Part shown: piece after piece, positions 17,268 to 26,463 of the stretch
Position numbering within the stretch: position 1 is the stretch's first letter
How the letters are laid out: every line of letters starts with the position of its first letter
Assembly: GCF_024296925.1 (NCBI RefSeq)
Contig: NZ_CP101125.1
Coordinates: 4,342,501 to 4,406,500 of the forward strand
Source: Pseudomonas nunensis
Lineage (GTDB): Bacteria; Pseudomonadota; Gammaproteobacteria; Pseudomonadales; Pseudomonadaceae
Reading direction: 5' to 3'
Length of the DNA: 64,000 bases
Notes under the pieces: generated by a model
Seen by the model: the letters and a program-made list of their open reading frames with translations, nothing else
What the model was told of the DNA's origin: nothing
Database searches by the model: none
Program-made: the position numbers and the translations under genes

Positions 17268-17350
17268 CTTCGCGGGCAAGCCTCGCTCCTACAGGATCTG
17301 TGTAAAACCTGTAGAAGCGAGCGGGCGGCGATCCGACTTGCCCGCGAAGG
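17268..17350. repeat. REP doublet, family B, with a recombined right arm
   Basis: The left arm is standard family B (CTTCGCGGGCAAGCCTCGCT). In the right arm, the middle GGCT is replaced by 16 bases CGGGCGGCGATCCGAC, which look like part of another REP variant. Outer ends still pair. Confidence 0.75.
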
Positions 17351-17476
17351 CGATTTATCAGGCGCCTCATTCTTCCCAAGAATGAATCCTATGCCCCCCA
17401 CCCACGTTCCCCGCTCCCCCCGCCCAAGGTCACCATTGATCGCAGCCAACCGGCCTCCTCTTCAAGGATTACGATC

Positions 17477-18133
17477 ATGACCCTGCAAGCAAAACTCGAT
17501 GCGTTCAAAGCTGACTTCAAGGCCGGTAAACCGCCCTACAACGCTCCGGCTGAAATCCACCCGGTCATGGAGCGCGCCACCGCTGAGTTGATTGCGTCCG
17601 CCGCGGCCGGCAAAGCCCTAAAGGTCGGGGACAAGGCGCCGTTGTTTACGCTCAAGGATCCCGACGGCAACCTTGTGTCCTCCGCCGATCTGCTGGCCAA
17701 GGGTCCGTTGGTGCTGACGTTCTATCGCGGTGTCTGGTGTCCGTACTGCAACATGGAGCTGCAAGCCTTGCAGGCGTTCCTGCCGACGTTGCAGGAAGTC
17801 GGGGCGAACCTGGTGGCGATCTCGCCGCAGATCGCCGCCAACAGCCGCAAATCGGTGCGCACCAATGGTTTGGAGTTCCCGATCCTGAGCGACACTCACA
17901 ATGATGTGGCGCAGGCTTTCGGTCTGCGTTTCGCGTTGCCGGATTACCTGGTCGAGTTGTACAAAAACCTGCGCAACGACCTGCCCACCTTCAACGATGA
18001 CCCGTCCTGGACCCTGCCGATGCCGGCGCGGTATGTGATCGGTCAGGATGGCGTCATCCGTTACGCCGAGGTCAACCCGGATTACACTCAGCGACCAGAG
18101 CCTGAAGCGATGCTGGATGCGCTTCGCGGCTGA
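17477..18133 (+). CDS. Peroxiredoxin-like protein (AhpC/TSA family)
   Basis: The 218-residue protein has a thioredoxin fold with a CPYC active site at 88-91 (FYRGVWCPYCNMEL), after a GDKAPLFTLKDPDGN segment typical of the AhpC/TSA family. The spacing of the two Cys is like that of thioredoxins and atypical 2-Cys peroxiredoxins. It probably reduces peroxides or disulfides in the cytoplasm, since no signal peptide is seen. AAGGA precedes the ATG. An SDR gene follows 48 bases later on the same strand, so the two are likely one unit. Confidence 0.85.
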   Translation: MTLQAKLDAFKADFKAGKPPYNAPAEIHPVMERATAELIASAAAGKALKVGDKAPLFTLKDPDGNLVSSADLLAKGPLVLTFYRGVWCPYCNMELQALQAFLPTLQEVGANLVAISPQIAANSRKSVRTNGLEFPILSDTHNDVAQAFGLRFALPDYLVELYKNLRNDLPTFNDDPSWTLPMPARYVIGQDGVIRYAEVNPDYTQRPEPEAMLDALRG

Positions 18134-18181
18134 ACCGATCAAGTGCCGCGTTACCCGCGGCACATCCTGATAGGAGTTGTC

Positions 18182-18901
18182 ATGACCCGACGTACGTTTC
18201 TCATCACCGGCGCCAGCAAAGGCATTGGCCGTGCCGTGGCCGAGCACCTGGACCGTGCCGGTCATCGCGTGGTCGGGATTGCCCGGACACCGGACCTGAC
18301 GTTCCCCGGCACGTTGTTTCCACTCGACCTGAGCGACCGGGCGCTGACCCGGGAAGTATTGGCGGATCTGGCCAGCCAGTACGAGTTCGATGGGCTGGTG
18401 AACAACGTCGGCTTGGTCCGACCGCAGGTGTTGGGCGAAATCGACCTCGACACCTTTGACGACGTGATGCGGGTCAACCTGCACTCGGCCCTGCAAGCAA
18501 CCCAGACGCTGCTGCCGAACATGCGCGCCAAAGGCTGGGGCCGGGTGGTGAATATTTCCAGCCTGACGGTGCTCGGGATCACCCAGCGCACGGCGTATGC
18601 GGCGGCGAAAGCGGCGCTGGTCAGCTTCACCCGATCCTGGGCGCTGGAACTGGCGCAAACCGGGATCACGGTCAACGCCGTGGCCCCCGGCCCGACGGAA
18701 ACGGAGCTGTTTCGCGAGAACAATCCGATCGGCAGCGAAGGTGAAGCGCGTTATCTGGCCAGCGTACCGATGGGTCGGTTGGGGCAACCGGAAGAAATCG
18801 CTTCGGCGATTGCCTTTCTGTTGTCCGAGCAGAGCGGGTTCATTACCGGGCAGACGCTGTTTGTCGATGGTGGTGCTTCGGTGGGAAAAGCGGCGTTCTA
18901 A
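18182..18901 (+). CDS. SDR family oxidoreductase
   Basis: A 239-residue classical SDR with the TGASKGIG cofactor loop (residues 9-16), NNVG motif, active-site Ser in NISSLTVLG and the catalytic Tyr-Lys in AYAAAKAAL. It ends with LFVDGGASVGKAAF, as in FabG-like enzymes. The ATG at 18182 follows GGAG (AGGAGTTGTC); a frame from 18143 has no ribosome site. Substrate unknown. It lies between a peroxiredoxin-like gene and a LysR gene on the same strand. Confidence 0.88.
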   Translation: MTRRTFLITGASKGIGRAVAEHLDRAGHRVVGIARTPDLTFPGTLFPLDLSDRALTREVLADLASQYEFDGLVNNVGLVRPQVLGEIDLDTFDDVMRVNLHSALQATQTLLPNMRAKGWGRVVNISSLTVLGITQRTAYAAAKAALVSFTRSWALELAQTGITVNAVAPGPTETELFRENNPIGSEGEARYLASVPMGRLGQPEEIASAIAFLLSEQSGFITGQTLFVDGGASVGKAAF

Positions 18902-18925
18902 CGACTTTTTTCAGACCACATAAAT

Positions 18926-19023
18926 CCCCTGTGGGAGCGGGCTTGCTCGCGAAGGCGGTATGTCAGCAACATTGATATTGACTGATACACCGCTTTCGCG
19001 AGCAAGCCCGCTCCCACAGGGGA
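18926..19023. repeat. REPIN, family A
   Basis: Arms with CCCCTGTGGGAGCGGGCTTG and complement; the inner parts continue as GCGAAGGCGGT and ACCGCTTTCGC. It separates the SDR gene from the LysR gene. Confidence 0.9.
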
Positions 19024-19059
19024 TCTCGGCAAGTCACCACATTTGCACAAGGACTCAAG

Positions 19060-19947
19060 ATGGACCGCCTCGGCGCAATGGAAACCTTCGTCTACGTGGT
19101 GGAAACCGGTTCGTTTTCCGCCGCAGCCCGGCGCCTGAATATCGGCCAGCCCGCCGTGTCGAAAACCATCGCGCAACTGGAAGCCCGTCTCGCCGTGCGA
19201 TTGCTGTTGCGCTCGACCCGTGGCCTGACCCCCACCGAAGCCGGGCTGGCGTTCTTTGACCGGGCCAAGCGCGCCATCGAAGAAGCCAACGAGGCCGACA
19301 ACGCCGCTCGCTGTGCCGCCAGCGGGCTGACCGGCAACTTGCGGATCTGTGCCGCCGTGACCTTCGGCCGGTTGCACATCGTCCCGCACCTGGGGCCGTT
19401 TCTCGAACAGAACCCCGAACTGAACATCGACTTGATGCTCGATGACCGCAATATCAATCTGGTGGAAGAAGGCGTCGACGTGGCCCTGCGCATGGGCGCC
19501 CTGAGCGACTCCGGCCTCACCGCCCGCAAGATCGCCGAGTGCCGGCGCGTGGTGCTGGGCACACCGCAGTATTTCGAAAAACACGGCGAACCGGCCTGCC
19601 CTGCCGATCTGACTAAACATCAAGCCGTTGTTTACAGTTTGGGCGGCGGCGCGAATTGGCCGTTCAAGCAAGGCGACGAAGAACACCCGGTGATCATCAG
19701 CGGTCGCCTCCGCGTCAACGCCGCCGAAGGCCTGCGTGAATCAGTGCTGGCTCATCTGGGCCTGACCATGGCATCCGAGTGGATGTTTGCGCCGGAACTC
19801 GCCAGTGGTGCAGTGGTGGAGGTGATGAGTAATTGGGAGTTGCCGAATCAGGACCTGTGGGCGGTGTTTCCGACGGGAAGGATGGCCAGTGCGAAGGCGC
19901 GGGCGTTTGTGGATTACGTTCAGACGTTATTGGCGAAAGAGTCTTAA
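19060..19947 (+). CDS. LysR-type transcriptional regulator
   Basis: The 295-residue protein has an N-terminal winged HTH (METFVYVVETGSFSAAARRL, then IGQPAVSKTIAQLE) and a LysR substrate domain from about residue 90. It is of the type that often controls nearby oxidoreductase genes (similar to DsdC/PA-like regulators). The REPIN at 18926 lies between it and the SDR gene, so it is probably transcribed on its own. The likely target is the peroxiredoxin-SDR pair, by position only. Confidence 0.88.
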   Translation: MDRLGAMETFVYVVETGSFSAAARRLNIGQPAVSKTIAQLEARLAVRLLLRSTRGLTPTEAGLAFFDRAKRAIEEANEADNAARCAASGLTGNLRICAAVTFGRLHIVPHLGPFLEQNPELNIDLMLDDRNINLVEEGVDVALRMGALSDSGLTARKIAECRRVVLGTPQYFEKHGEPACPADLTKHQAVVYSLGGGANWPFKQGDEEHPVIISGRLRVNAAEGLRESVLAHLGLTMASEWMFAPELASGAVVEVMSNWELPNQDLWAVFPTGRMASAKARAFVDYVQTLLAKES

Positions 19948-20031
19948 ACACGCTTCAGTTTCGTTTATTGCGATTTTCGTTTGATTCGAATAGCCTTCCC
20001 AACATCGATACTCAGAATGTTGGAAACCATC

Positions 20032-20499
20032 ATGTCTTTAGTCATCCATCCACCGATCAATCTGCCCATAGCCCGCGAAGTTCAAGCTGCCATCGAAGGT
20101 CAACGTGCGCTCTCTGCGTATCTCGCGACGCAATTCGAAACTCAACGCATCCAGATTTTCGACGAACAAAATGAAGCTCACAACGTCGAGCTACCGACTT
20201 CAGCCCTGCGATTGCTGGTTGACATCTTGGCCGCATTGGCAGAAGGCAATGCCGTCAAAGTCGTCCCGGTTCACGCGGAATTGACCACCCAGGAAGCAGC
20301 GGACCTGCTCAACGTCTCACGCCCGCATCTCATCAAACTGCTGGAATCCGGCGAGTTGTCCTACCACAAAACAGGCAAGCACCGACGTGTGCGCTTTGCC
20401 GATTTGATGGATTATAAAAACCGGCGCGACACCGCCAGCGAGCAAGCAATGACGCTTCTCGCCGAGCAAGCACAAGCGTTAAGGACAGGATACGAGTGA
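20032..20499 (+). CDS. Excisionase-type HTH antitoxin of a PIN toxin system
   Basis: The 155-residue protein has a MerR/excisionase-type helix-turn-helix near residues 84-130 (LTTQEAADLLNVSRPHLIKLLESGELSYHKTGKHRRVRF). This would bind DNA and leave the N terminus to form dimers or contact the toxin. The gene overlaps the PIN gene by GTGA, the classical order for an antitoxin followed by its toxin. ATG 20032 is used; TTG 19981 and ATG 20017 are also in frame, and none has a strong ribosome site. Confidence 0.8.
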   Translation: MSLVIHPPINLPIAREVQAAIEGQRALSAYLATQFETQRIQIFDEQNEAHNVELPTSALRLLVDILAALAEGNAVKVVPVHAELTTQEAADLLNVSRPHLIKLLESGELSYHKTGKHRRVRFADLMDYKNRRDTASEQAMTLLAEQAQALRTGYE

Positions 20500-21071
20500 G
20501 GCACTCCCCGTTTACCGCTGTATATGACGCATGTGTTTTGTACCCAGCCCCTTTGAGAGACTTCCTGATGTGGCTCGCGCTCTCAGGACGTTTCCGGGCG
20601 CGATGGTCACTGGAGATACACAACGAATGGAAGCGCAATCTATTAAAGAACCGTCCAGACCTGACCACGGAACAACTGGATCGAACCTCCGAGTTGATGG
20701 ATCAAGCCATCCCCGACGCCAATGTCTCTGGATACGAAGACCTGATTCAAGGACTAACGCTGCCGGACATGAATGACCGCCATGTCCTGGCGGCTGCCAT
20801 TCGCTGCAACGCCAGCGTCATCGTGACCTTCAACCAGAAAGACTTCCCCTGCACATCGCTGGAACCTTTTGGAGTGGAGGCGCAGCACCCTGACAAGTTC
20901 GTCGACAACCTCTTTGATCTGGACCCGGCAGCCGTTGTCGGTGCGGCCCAACGGCAACGCAAGCAATTGAAGATGCCGTCGATGGATGTCAGTACCTATC
21001 TCGATCTGCTGTCACGACAAGGCTTGGTTCGGTCAGTCGAGGCGCTGACCAACTACCGCACCATTCTTTGA
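20496..21071 (+). CDS. PIN-domain ribonuclease toxin
   Basis: A 191-residue PIN protein. Acidic residues expected in the active site are Asp11 (VYDACVLYP), Glu40 or Glu44, and Asp91/Asp94 (LPDMNDRHVLAAA); the fourth position reads FNQKDF with Asp116. PIN toxins such as VapC cut RNA. It starts with GTG at 20496, overlapping the antitoxin stop by four bases, so translation is coupled. At 191 residues it is longer than VapC (about 130), with an extra C-terminal helical part (residues 140-191). Target RNA unknown. Confidence 0.82.
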   Translation: MRHSPFTAVYDACVLYPAPLRDFLMWLALSGRFRARWSLEIHNEWKRNLLKNRPDLTTEQLDRTSELMDQAIPDANVSGYEDLIQGLTLPDMNDRHVLAAAIRCNASVIVTFNQKDFPCTSLEPFGVEAQHPDKFVDNLFDLDPAAVVGAAQRQRKQLKMPSMDVSTYLDLLSRQGLVRSVEALTNYRTIL

Positions 21072-21097
21072 TGTCTCAGTGCGCTGAATCAAAATCA

Positions 21098-21183
21098 AAA
21101 GATCGCAGGCTTCGCCAGCTCCTACATAAATCCGGTACATCTTCATACGCGGTCCCGTAGCTGCCGAAGGCTGCGATCTTTTC
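21098..21183. repeat. Inverted repeat, family C, decayed copy
   Basis: AAAAGATCGCAGGCTTCGCC at the left and GGCTGCGATCTTTT at the right; the middle is poorly paired. Better copies are at 30710 and 46444. Confidence 0.75.
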
Positions 21184-21197
21184 GAACTCCAGACAGC

Positions 21198-21225
21198 AAA
21201 ACGGCGATCCGAAGATCGCCGTTTT
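21198..21225. terminator. Bidirectional terminator after the lipoprotein and ccm genes
   Basis: Perfect 12-base arms (AAAACGGCGATC and complement) with a CGAA tetraloop. Runs of T occur at both ends, so it can stop transcription in either direction, between the PIN gene and the minus-strand lipoprotein gene. Confidence 0.9.
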
Positions 21226-21228
21226 CAT

Positions 21229-21633
21229 TCATTCCCCAAACTGTCTGCCCAACCCACCTGGCACGCCGTGGATGTCGGTGTCTTCCCACGGGCCGTTCGG
21301 GCTGATGGAGCGGCTCCAGCCGTTGTTCCAGCGGTAGTAGGTGCGCTGGCGGTAGAAGGTGTTGGGTTGGTCGTCGAGGACGTAGACGCCCATCTTCGCA
21401 TCCCAATGGCTGTTGCCACCCGGTGGCGGGGCGAAGCTGGCGGAGGTGCGGGGCAGCGGTTTGGCGGGTTTGGCCGGGATGCTTGGCTTGCTCGGGCTTG
21501 GAGTCGTGGACGGCGTTGGGCGGGGTTGCGACGGCGGGATCGGCGGCAGGGTCTGTTGCGGTGGCCGTTGGACCGCACAAGCGCTTAACCCCAGGACGAG
21601 ACTGAGCAGGGTGATACGAGCGATGGCGGTCAT
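21229..21633 (-). CDS. Small proline-rich lipoprotein
   Basis: The 134-residue product has a lipoprotein signal with lipobox LSAC (Cys19), then a proline-, serine- and threonine-rich stretch (about residues 22-65) and a C-terminal segment with many aromatic residues (YVLDDQPNTFYRQRTYYRWNNGWSRS). No known domain was recognised. It follows ccmI by 14 bases and ends at a strong terminator, so it may be read as the last gene of the ccm operon. AGGAAG precedes the ATG. Confidence 0.72.
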   Translation of the reverse strand: MTAIARITLLSLVLGLSACAVQRPPQQTLPPIPPSQPRPTPSTTPSPSKPSIPAKPAKPLPRTSASFAPPPGGNSHWDAKMGVYVLDDQPNTFYRQRTYYRWNNGWSRSISPNGPWEDTDIHGVPGGLGRQFGE

Positions 21634-21647
21634 GTAGGCGCTTCCTG

Positions 21648-22847
21648 TTATTTATCCGGGCTGTCGATGGTCAGTTGCTGCTGCGCGGTGGTGCTGCTGG
21701 CCAGGGGCTGGCTGCGACCGATCCATTCGCCGGTAGTCGGTTGGCCGGCGCGGGAGATGCGTGCAACCAGTTGGACTTCAGGGAAGTTCGACAGTTTCAA
21801 CTGCGGCATCATTGCATCGGCATCGCCCAGTTCGACGGTGGCCGGCAGGTCAGCCACGGTCATGCGTTTGGCCGCCAATGGCGCCGGAGGACCTGAGGTG
21901 GCGCGGGCGAAGATGAATACGCTGTCGCCCGGTTGCACCTTGCCTTTCAGGTCGGCTGCGAGGTCCACACGCACCTTGAGCAACGCGCCTTTAGTGGCCG
22001 GCGCTTGGACAACCTTGCCGCCGCTGGCTTCGAGTTTCTCGGTGGCCCGGGCAATCCCGCCCTGCAGTGCGCCACGGGAATTGTCGTCCGGCGGCAATTG
22101 CGCCAGCAGACGATTCCAGTAGTCGATGGCGTCCTGATAGCGCTGGGCTTCAAACGCGGCGATGCCGAGCAGGCCAAGGCTGGTGACTTCTTTCGGATCG
22201 GCTTTCAGCGCTTCGTCGGTCAGGGCCTGGATCTTGTCCGACCACTTCTTGCCATCGGCGAAGTACTGGGCCTGAGCCCATTGGCCGAGCAGTTCCGGTT
22301 GGCGACCGGCAAGGTTCACCGTGCGCTCGAAAATCTTCGCCGCGTCGGCCGGACGATCCTGAGCCATGTAGGTGCGACCGAGGAAGTACAAGCCTTCCGC
22401 CGAGTCCGGTTGAGCCGCAACCGCACGCTCCAGGCGATGGGTCATTTCTTCCATCGACTGCGGTGCCTGGGAGAATTCCCGGGTCAGTTCGACTTTATCG
22501 CTGGCACCGAAATGCAGGTACAGGCCAAGGCCCAACACCGGCACCAGGATCGCGGCCAGTAACGGCAACGATTTGCCCAGGCGAGACACACGCGGCGCGG
22601 CAACGCCTTCGGTGTCGGCCAGCAACTCACGCGCTGCTTCCGCGCGACCGCTGTCCATTTGCGCGGCGTCGAGCACGCCCTCTTCCTGCTGAGTCTGCAA
22701 CTCAGCCACGCGCTCTTGATACAGCGCGACGTTCAGGGCAGTACGATCCTCTTCGAGTTGAGCGCGACGAACGCGCAAAACCGGGATCAACAGAAAACTC
22801 AGGGCAACCAGAAGTAGCAGACCTGCAGCGAGCCAGAAATCAATCAT
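21648..22847 (-). CDS. ccmI: Cytochrome c maturation protein CcmI (CycH)
   Basis: A 399-residue inner-membrane protein. The N-terminal part has two membrane segments (about residues 5-25 and 95-115) with a leucine-zipper-like loop rich in Glu and Gln. The periplasmic part has TPR repeats (about 130-270: [25 protein letters not shown] and [21 protein letters not shown]) and a C-terminal beta domain. CcmI brings apocytochrome c to the CcmF/H heme-ligation complex. Its start overlaps the ccmH stop by ATGA. Confidence 0.94.
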   Translation of the reverse strand: MIDFWLAAGLLLLVALSFLLIPVLRVRRAQLEEDRTALNVALYQERVAELQTQQEEGVLDAAQMDSGRAEAARELLADTEGVAAPRVSRLGKSLPLLAAILVPVLGLGLYLHFGASDKVELTREFSQAPQSMEEMTHRLERAVAAQPDSAEGLYFLGRTYMAQDRPADAAKIFERTVNLAGRQPELLGQWAQAQYFADGKKWSDKIQALTDEALKADPKEVTSLGLLGIAAFEAQRYQDAIDYWNRLLAQLPPDDNSRGALQGGIARATEKLEASGGKVVQAPATKGALLKVRVDLAADLKGKVQPGDSVFIFARATSGPPAPLAAKRMTVADLPATVELGDADAMMPQLKLSNFPEVQLVARISRAGQPTTGEWIGRSQPLASSTTAQQQLTIDSPDK

Positions 22848-23314
22848 TCTTGGTTTTTTTCCAACAGGTGGTCGAGGCGCTCACGCTCCTCGGCAGAAAG
22901 CGTGTCCGGGGTGTCAGCGCGTTGCACGCGACGACGGCGGACGATCACGGCGATAACCACGAAGCCGCCCAGCAACAGGCCGGCGGGGCCGAACCAGAGC
23001 AAGGCTGTCTTGGCGTTCAGAGCGGGTTTGTAGCGGACGAAATCACCGTAGCGATCCACCATGAAATCGATGATCTGCTGGTTGTCCTTGCCCTCGCCGA
23101 GCATGCGAAAAATCTCTTTGCGCAGGTCGGCAGCGATCGGGGCGTTGGAATCGGCAATGTCCTGATTCTGGCACTTGGGGCAACGCAGCTCTTTGGTCAG
23201 CTCGCGGAAACGCTCACGGTCGCCTTCTTTGGCGAACTCGTAGGTATCGATGGCCGCGTGCGCCACGCCGGCCATGCTCAAGCCCAATACAGCGGCAGCG
23301 ATCCAGCGCTTCAT
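22844..23314 (-). CDS. ccmH: Cytochrome c maturation thiol oxidoreductase CcmH (CycL)
   Basis: The 156-residue protein has a signal peptide (cleavage near residue 20) and the family motif LRCPKCQN with redox Cys45 and Cys48. A membrane helix is at about 105-125. It reduces the disulfide of the apocytochrome CXXCH site, with CcmG. It overlaps ccmG and ccmI by four bases on each side. Confidence 0.96.
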   Translation of the reverse strand: MKRWIAAAVLGLSMAGVAHAAIDTYEFAKEGDRERFRELTKELRCPKCQNQDIADSNAPIAADLRKEIFRMLGEGKDNQQIIDFMVDRYGDFVRYKPALNAKTALLWFGPAGLLLGGFVVIAVIVRRRRVQRADTPDTLSAEERERLDHLLEKNQE

Positions 23315-23847
23315 GGCTTGGCCTCATCGACCAGCGCCTGATACTTGGCCGCCAGTTTTTCGCGCCAGACCTGTTCGTCAATCACGCCGACGTACTTGTC
23401 GCGGATGATGCCCTTGGCGTCGATGAAGAAGGTTTCCGGCGCGCCGTACACACCGAGGTTCAGGCCCAGGGTGCCTTCGTCGTCGCGGATATCGAGTTGG
23501 TACGGGTTGTGGAATTCCACCAGCCACTTCAAGGCATCGGCGTTGACGTCCTTGTAGTTGATGCCGTAGATCACCACGCCCTTCTCGGCCAGTTTGTTCA
23601 ACACAGGGTGCTCGACCCGGCAGGAAATGCACCAAGTGCCCCAGACGTTGACCAGCGCCGGTTTACCAAGGATGTCAGCCTTCGTCAGAGTCTTGTCGCC
23701 TTGGACCGCTGGCAGGGAAAACTCCGGGAACGGCTTGCCGATCATCGCCGAAGGCAACTCGGCCGGGTCCAGGTACAGACCGCGATACAGGAAAACAGCC
23801 ACCACCAGAAAAATCGCCAGTGGCAACAGCATCAACCAACGTCTCAT
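23311..23847 (-). CDS. ccmG: Thiol:disulfide interchange protein CcmG (DsbE)
   Basis: A 178-residue periplasmic thioredoxin anchored by an N-terminal helix (residues 4-22). The active site is WCISC (Cys73, Cys76), and the GVYGAPETFFIDAKG segment is typical of CcmG. It passes electrons from DsbD to CcmH or directly to apocytochrome c. Coupled by ATGA to ccmF (upstream) and ccmH. Confidence 0.96.
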   Translation of the reverse strand: MRRWLMLLPLAIFLVVAVFLYRGLYLDPAELPSAMIGKPFPEFSLPAVQGDKTLTKADILGKPALVNVWGTWCISCRVEHPVLNKLAEKGVVIYGINYKDVNADALKWLVEFHNPYQLDIRDDEGTLGLNLGVYGAPETFFIDAKGIIRDKYVGVIDEQVWREKLAAKYQALVDEAKP

Positions 23848-25835
23848 GCAGTGGCTCCCGTCATGCCGAGCGCTTCACGCACGCGGCTTTTCACCTTGAC
23901 CCGATAACGCCGATCCAATGCTGCCAGCAACCCGCCGAAACCGGTGAGCAAACCGCCGAACCAGATCCAGCGCACGAACGGCTTGACGTGCACGCGCACA
24001 GCCCAGGCGCCATCGCCCAGCGGTTCGCCGAGGGCGACGTAGATATCACGGGTGAAACCAGCGTCGATCCCGGCTTCGGTCATCACCGAGTTCTGCACGG
24101 TGTAGAGACGTTTTTCCGGGTGCAACACGCTGACTTCCTTGCCGTCGCGGATGACCCGCACGGTGCCCTTGTCGGACGTGAAGTTCGGCCCTTCGAAGTG
24201 CTTGGCGCCTTCGAAGATGAAGTGGTAACCGGCCAGGTCCATGGACTCGCCCGGCGCCAGGCGCAAGTCGCGCTCGGCACTGTTCTGGCTCGACAACACG
24301 ACCCCGAGGGCGCACACGGCGATGCCCAAATGCGCAACCTGCATGCCCCAATAGCTGCGGGTCAGGCTCGGCAGGCCTTTGATCAGGCCTTTGTGGCGGG
24401 TCTTGTCGAGAATGTCGCGCACGCCGGCCAGCAACACCCACGCGGCGAGCATGAACGTCGCTATCACTGCCCAGTTGAAATCGCCGTATGCAACGCCAGC
24501 CACCACGGCCAGCGCGGCGCTGCCGAGCAATACCGGGGTCAGCATGCCCACCAGCCATTTGACCGGCGTGTCTTTCCAGCGCACCAGCATGCCGACCGCC
24601 ATCACCACCATCAGCAACGCCATCAACGGAATGAACAGCGCGTTGAAGTACGGCGGGCCGACGGACAGCTTGGCGCCGGTCATTGCATCGAGGATCAGCG
24701 GATACAAGGTGCCGAGCAGGATCATCGATGCCGCCACCACCAGCACCAGGTTGTTACCCAGCAACAGGGTTTCCCGGGACCAGAGGTTGAAGCCGACATG
24801 GCTCTTGACCACCGGCGCGCGCAGGGCGAACAGCGTCAGCGAACCGCCGACCACAAACAGTAGGAAGATCAGGATGAAAACGCCGCGCTCAGGATCGGAG
24901 GCAAACGCGTGCACCGAGGTCAGTACGCCGGAACGCACGAGGAAGGTCCCGAGCAGGCTCAACGAGAACGCCGCGATGGCCAGCAACACGGTCCAGCTCT
25001 TGAACACGCCACGTTTTTCCGTAACGGCCAACGAGTGAATCAACGCCGTACCGACCAGCCAAGGCATGAAGGATGCGTTTTCCACCGGGTCCCAGAACCA
25101 CCAGCCGCCCCAGCCGAGTTCGTAGTACGCCCACCACGAACCGAGCGTGATGCCGATACCGAGGAAGGCCCAGGCGACGATGGTCCACGGACGCGACCAG
25201 CGCGCCCACGCTGCATCAAGTCGACCGCCCAGCAGCGCGGCGATGGCGAAGGCGAAAGCCACGGAGAAACCGACATAACCCATGTACAGCATCGGCGGAT
25301 GCACGATCAGGCCGATGTCTTGCAGCAATGGATTGAGGTCACGACCGTCCGCCGGGATCTGCGGCAGGATCCGCGCGAACGGGTTCGAGGTCAGGATCAG
25401 GAACATCAGGAAACCGGTGCTGATCATGCCCATCACTGCGAGTACGCGGGCGAGCATGACTTGCGGCAACTGCCGGGAGAACACCGACACCGCAAAGGTC
25501 CAGCCGCCGAGGATCAAGGCCCACAGCAGCAACGAACCTTCGTGGGCGCCCCACACTGCGCTGAACTTGTAGTACCACGGCAAGGCGCTGTTGGAGTTGC
25601 TGGCCACATAAGCGACGGAGAAATCGTCGGTCATGAAAGCGTAAGTCAGGCAACCGAACGCAAACACCAGAAACGCGAACTGACCCCAGGCCGCCGGTTG
25701 CGCCAGGCTCATCCACAAGCGGTCGCCACGCCAGGCGCCCATTAGCGGGACCACGGCCTGAACCAGCGCGAAACACAGCGCCAGGATCATGGCCAACTGG
25801 CCTAATTCGGGAATAAACAGTGCAGAGGTCATCAT
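23844..25835 (-). CDS. ccmF: Cytochrome c heme lyase subunit CcmF
   Basis: The 663-residue polytopic protein carries the WWD heme-handling motif WGGWWFWDPVENASFMPW (about residues 230-250), and about 15 predicted membrane helices. It ligates heme from holo-CcmE to apocytochrome. Two adjacent ATG codons (25835 and 25832) follow AGGAGGG; the first overlaps the ccmE stop (TGATG). A TTG at 25838 is less likely to be the start. Confidence 0.96.
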   Translation of the reverse strand: MMTSALFIPELGQLAMILALCFALVQAVVPLMGAWRGDRLWMSLAQPAAWGQFAFLVFAFGCLTYAFMTDDFSVAYVASNSNSALPWYYKFSAVWGAHEGSLLLWALILGGWTFAVSVFSRQLPQVMLARVLAVMGMISTGFLMFLILTSNPFARILPQIPADGRDLNPLLQDIGLIVHPPMLYMGYVGFSVAFAFAIAALLGGRLDAAWARWSRPWTIVAWAFLGIGITLGSWWAYYELGWGGWWFWDPVENASFMPWLVGTALIHSLAVTEKRGVFKSWTVLLAIAAFSLSLLGTFLVRSGVLTSVHAFASDPERGVFILIFLLFVVGGSLTLFALRAPVVKSHVGFNLWSRETLLLGNNLVLVVAASMILLGTLYPLILDAMTGAKLSVGPPYFNALFIPLMALLMVVMAVGMLVRWKDTPVKWLVGMLTPVLLGSAALAVVAGVAYGDFNWAVIATFMLAAWVLLAGVRDILDKTRHKGLIKGLPSLTRSYWGMQVAHLGIAVCALGVVLSSQNSAERDLRLAPGESMDLAGYHFIFEGAKHFEGPNFTSDKGTVRVIRDGKEVSVLHPEKRLYTVQNSVMTEAGIDAGFTRDIYVALGEPLGDGAWAVRVHVKPFVRWIWFGGLLTGFGGLLAALDRRYRVKVKSRVREALGMTGATA

Positions 25836-26290
25836 CAACCCTCCTTGGCTTGGGTAGGCGCCGACTGACCGCTGTCTTTCAGGGCCTTGGTCACTTCGGG
25901 CGGCATGTATTTCTCGTCGTGCTTGGCCAGCACCTCGTCAGCCACCACCACGCCGTCAGCGTTGAGTTTGCCCAGGGCGACGATGCCCTGCCCTTCACGG
26001 AACAGGTCCGGGAGGATGCCGCGATAGCTGATGGTCACGGATTTATTGAAGTCGGTGACGATGAATTTCACGTCCAGGGAATCACCGGAGCGTTGCAGCG
26101 AGCCCTTCTCGACCATGCCGCCGGCGCGGATGCGCGTGTCTTGCGGCGCTTCGCCGTTGGCGATCTGGGTCGGTGTGTAAAACAGGTTGATGTTCTGCTG
26201 CAGGGCGCTCAGGGCCAGGCCGACGGCGGCGCCGACACCGACCAGGATCGCGAGAATGATGATAAGACGCTTTTTGCGCAGCGGATTCAC
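25835..26290 (-). CDS. ccmE: Heme chaperone CcmE
   Basis: A 151-residue protein with one N-terminal membrane anchor (residues 8-28). The heme-binding His124 lies in the conserved [10 protein letters not shown] motif; His here forms the covalent bond with heme. The start is GTG at 26290, overlapping the ccmD stop (GTGA); a longer frame up to 26389 is only the shadow of ccmD. Followed by ccmF with a one-base overlap. Confidence 0.96.
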   Translation of the reverse strand: MNPLRKKRLIIILAILVGVGAAVGLALSALQQNINLFYTPTQIANGEAPQDTRIRAGGMVEKGSLQRSGDSLDVKFIVTDFNKSVTISYRGILPDLFREGQGIVALGKLNADGVVVADEVLAKHDEKYMPPEVTKALKDSGQSAPTQAKEG

Positions 26291-26463
26291 TTGCCGTTCT
26301 CCCGGCGCAAACGACGCGCCTCTTGTTGCAGATACCGCTTGCGGGCCAGGATCGGCGCCGCCACGTTGAGGACCAGCACCGCCAGGCAAATGCCGTAGGC
26401 TGACCAGACATACAGGGCATGATGGCCCATGGCGAGGAAGTCGCCGAATGAAGCAAAACTCAT
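26287..26463 (-). CDS. ccmD: Heme exporter protein CcmD
   Basis: This gene is only 58 codons. Translation gives a short start with [15 protein letters not shown], one membrane helix (about residues 18-38) and a basic end ([17 protein letters not shown]), exactly the CcmD pattern. CcmD helps release holo-CcmE from the CcmABC complex. The ATG at 26461-26463 overlaps the ccmC stop, and the stop overlaps the ccmE GTG. Confidence 0.95.
   Translation of the reverse strand: MSFASFGDFLAMGHHALYVWSAYGICLAVLVLNVAAPILARKRYLQQEARRLRRENGK

Noticed and set aside
26291..26389. 33-codon N-terminal extension of ccmE
   Set aside because: It overlaps ccmD completely; the GTG at 26290 overlaps the ccmD stop and gives the expected CcmE start.
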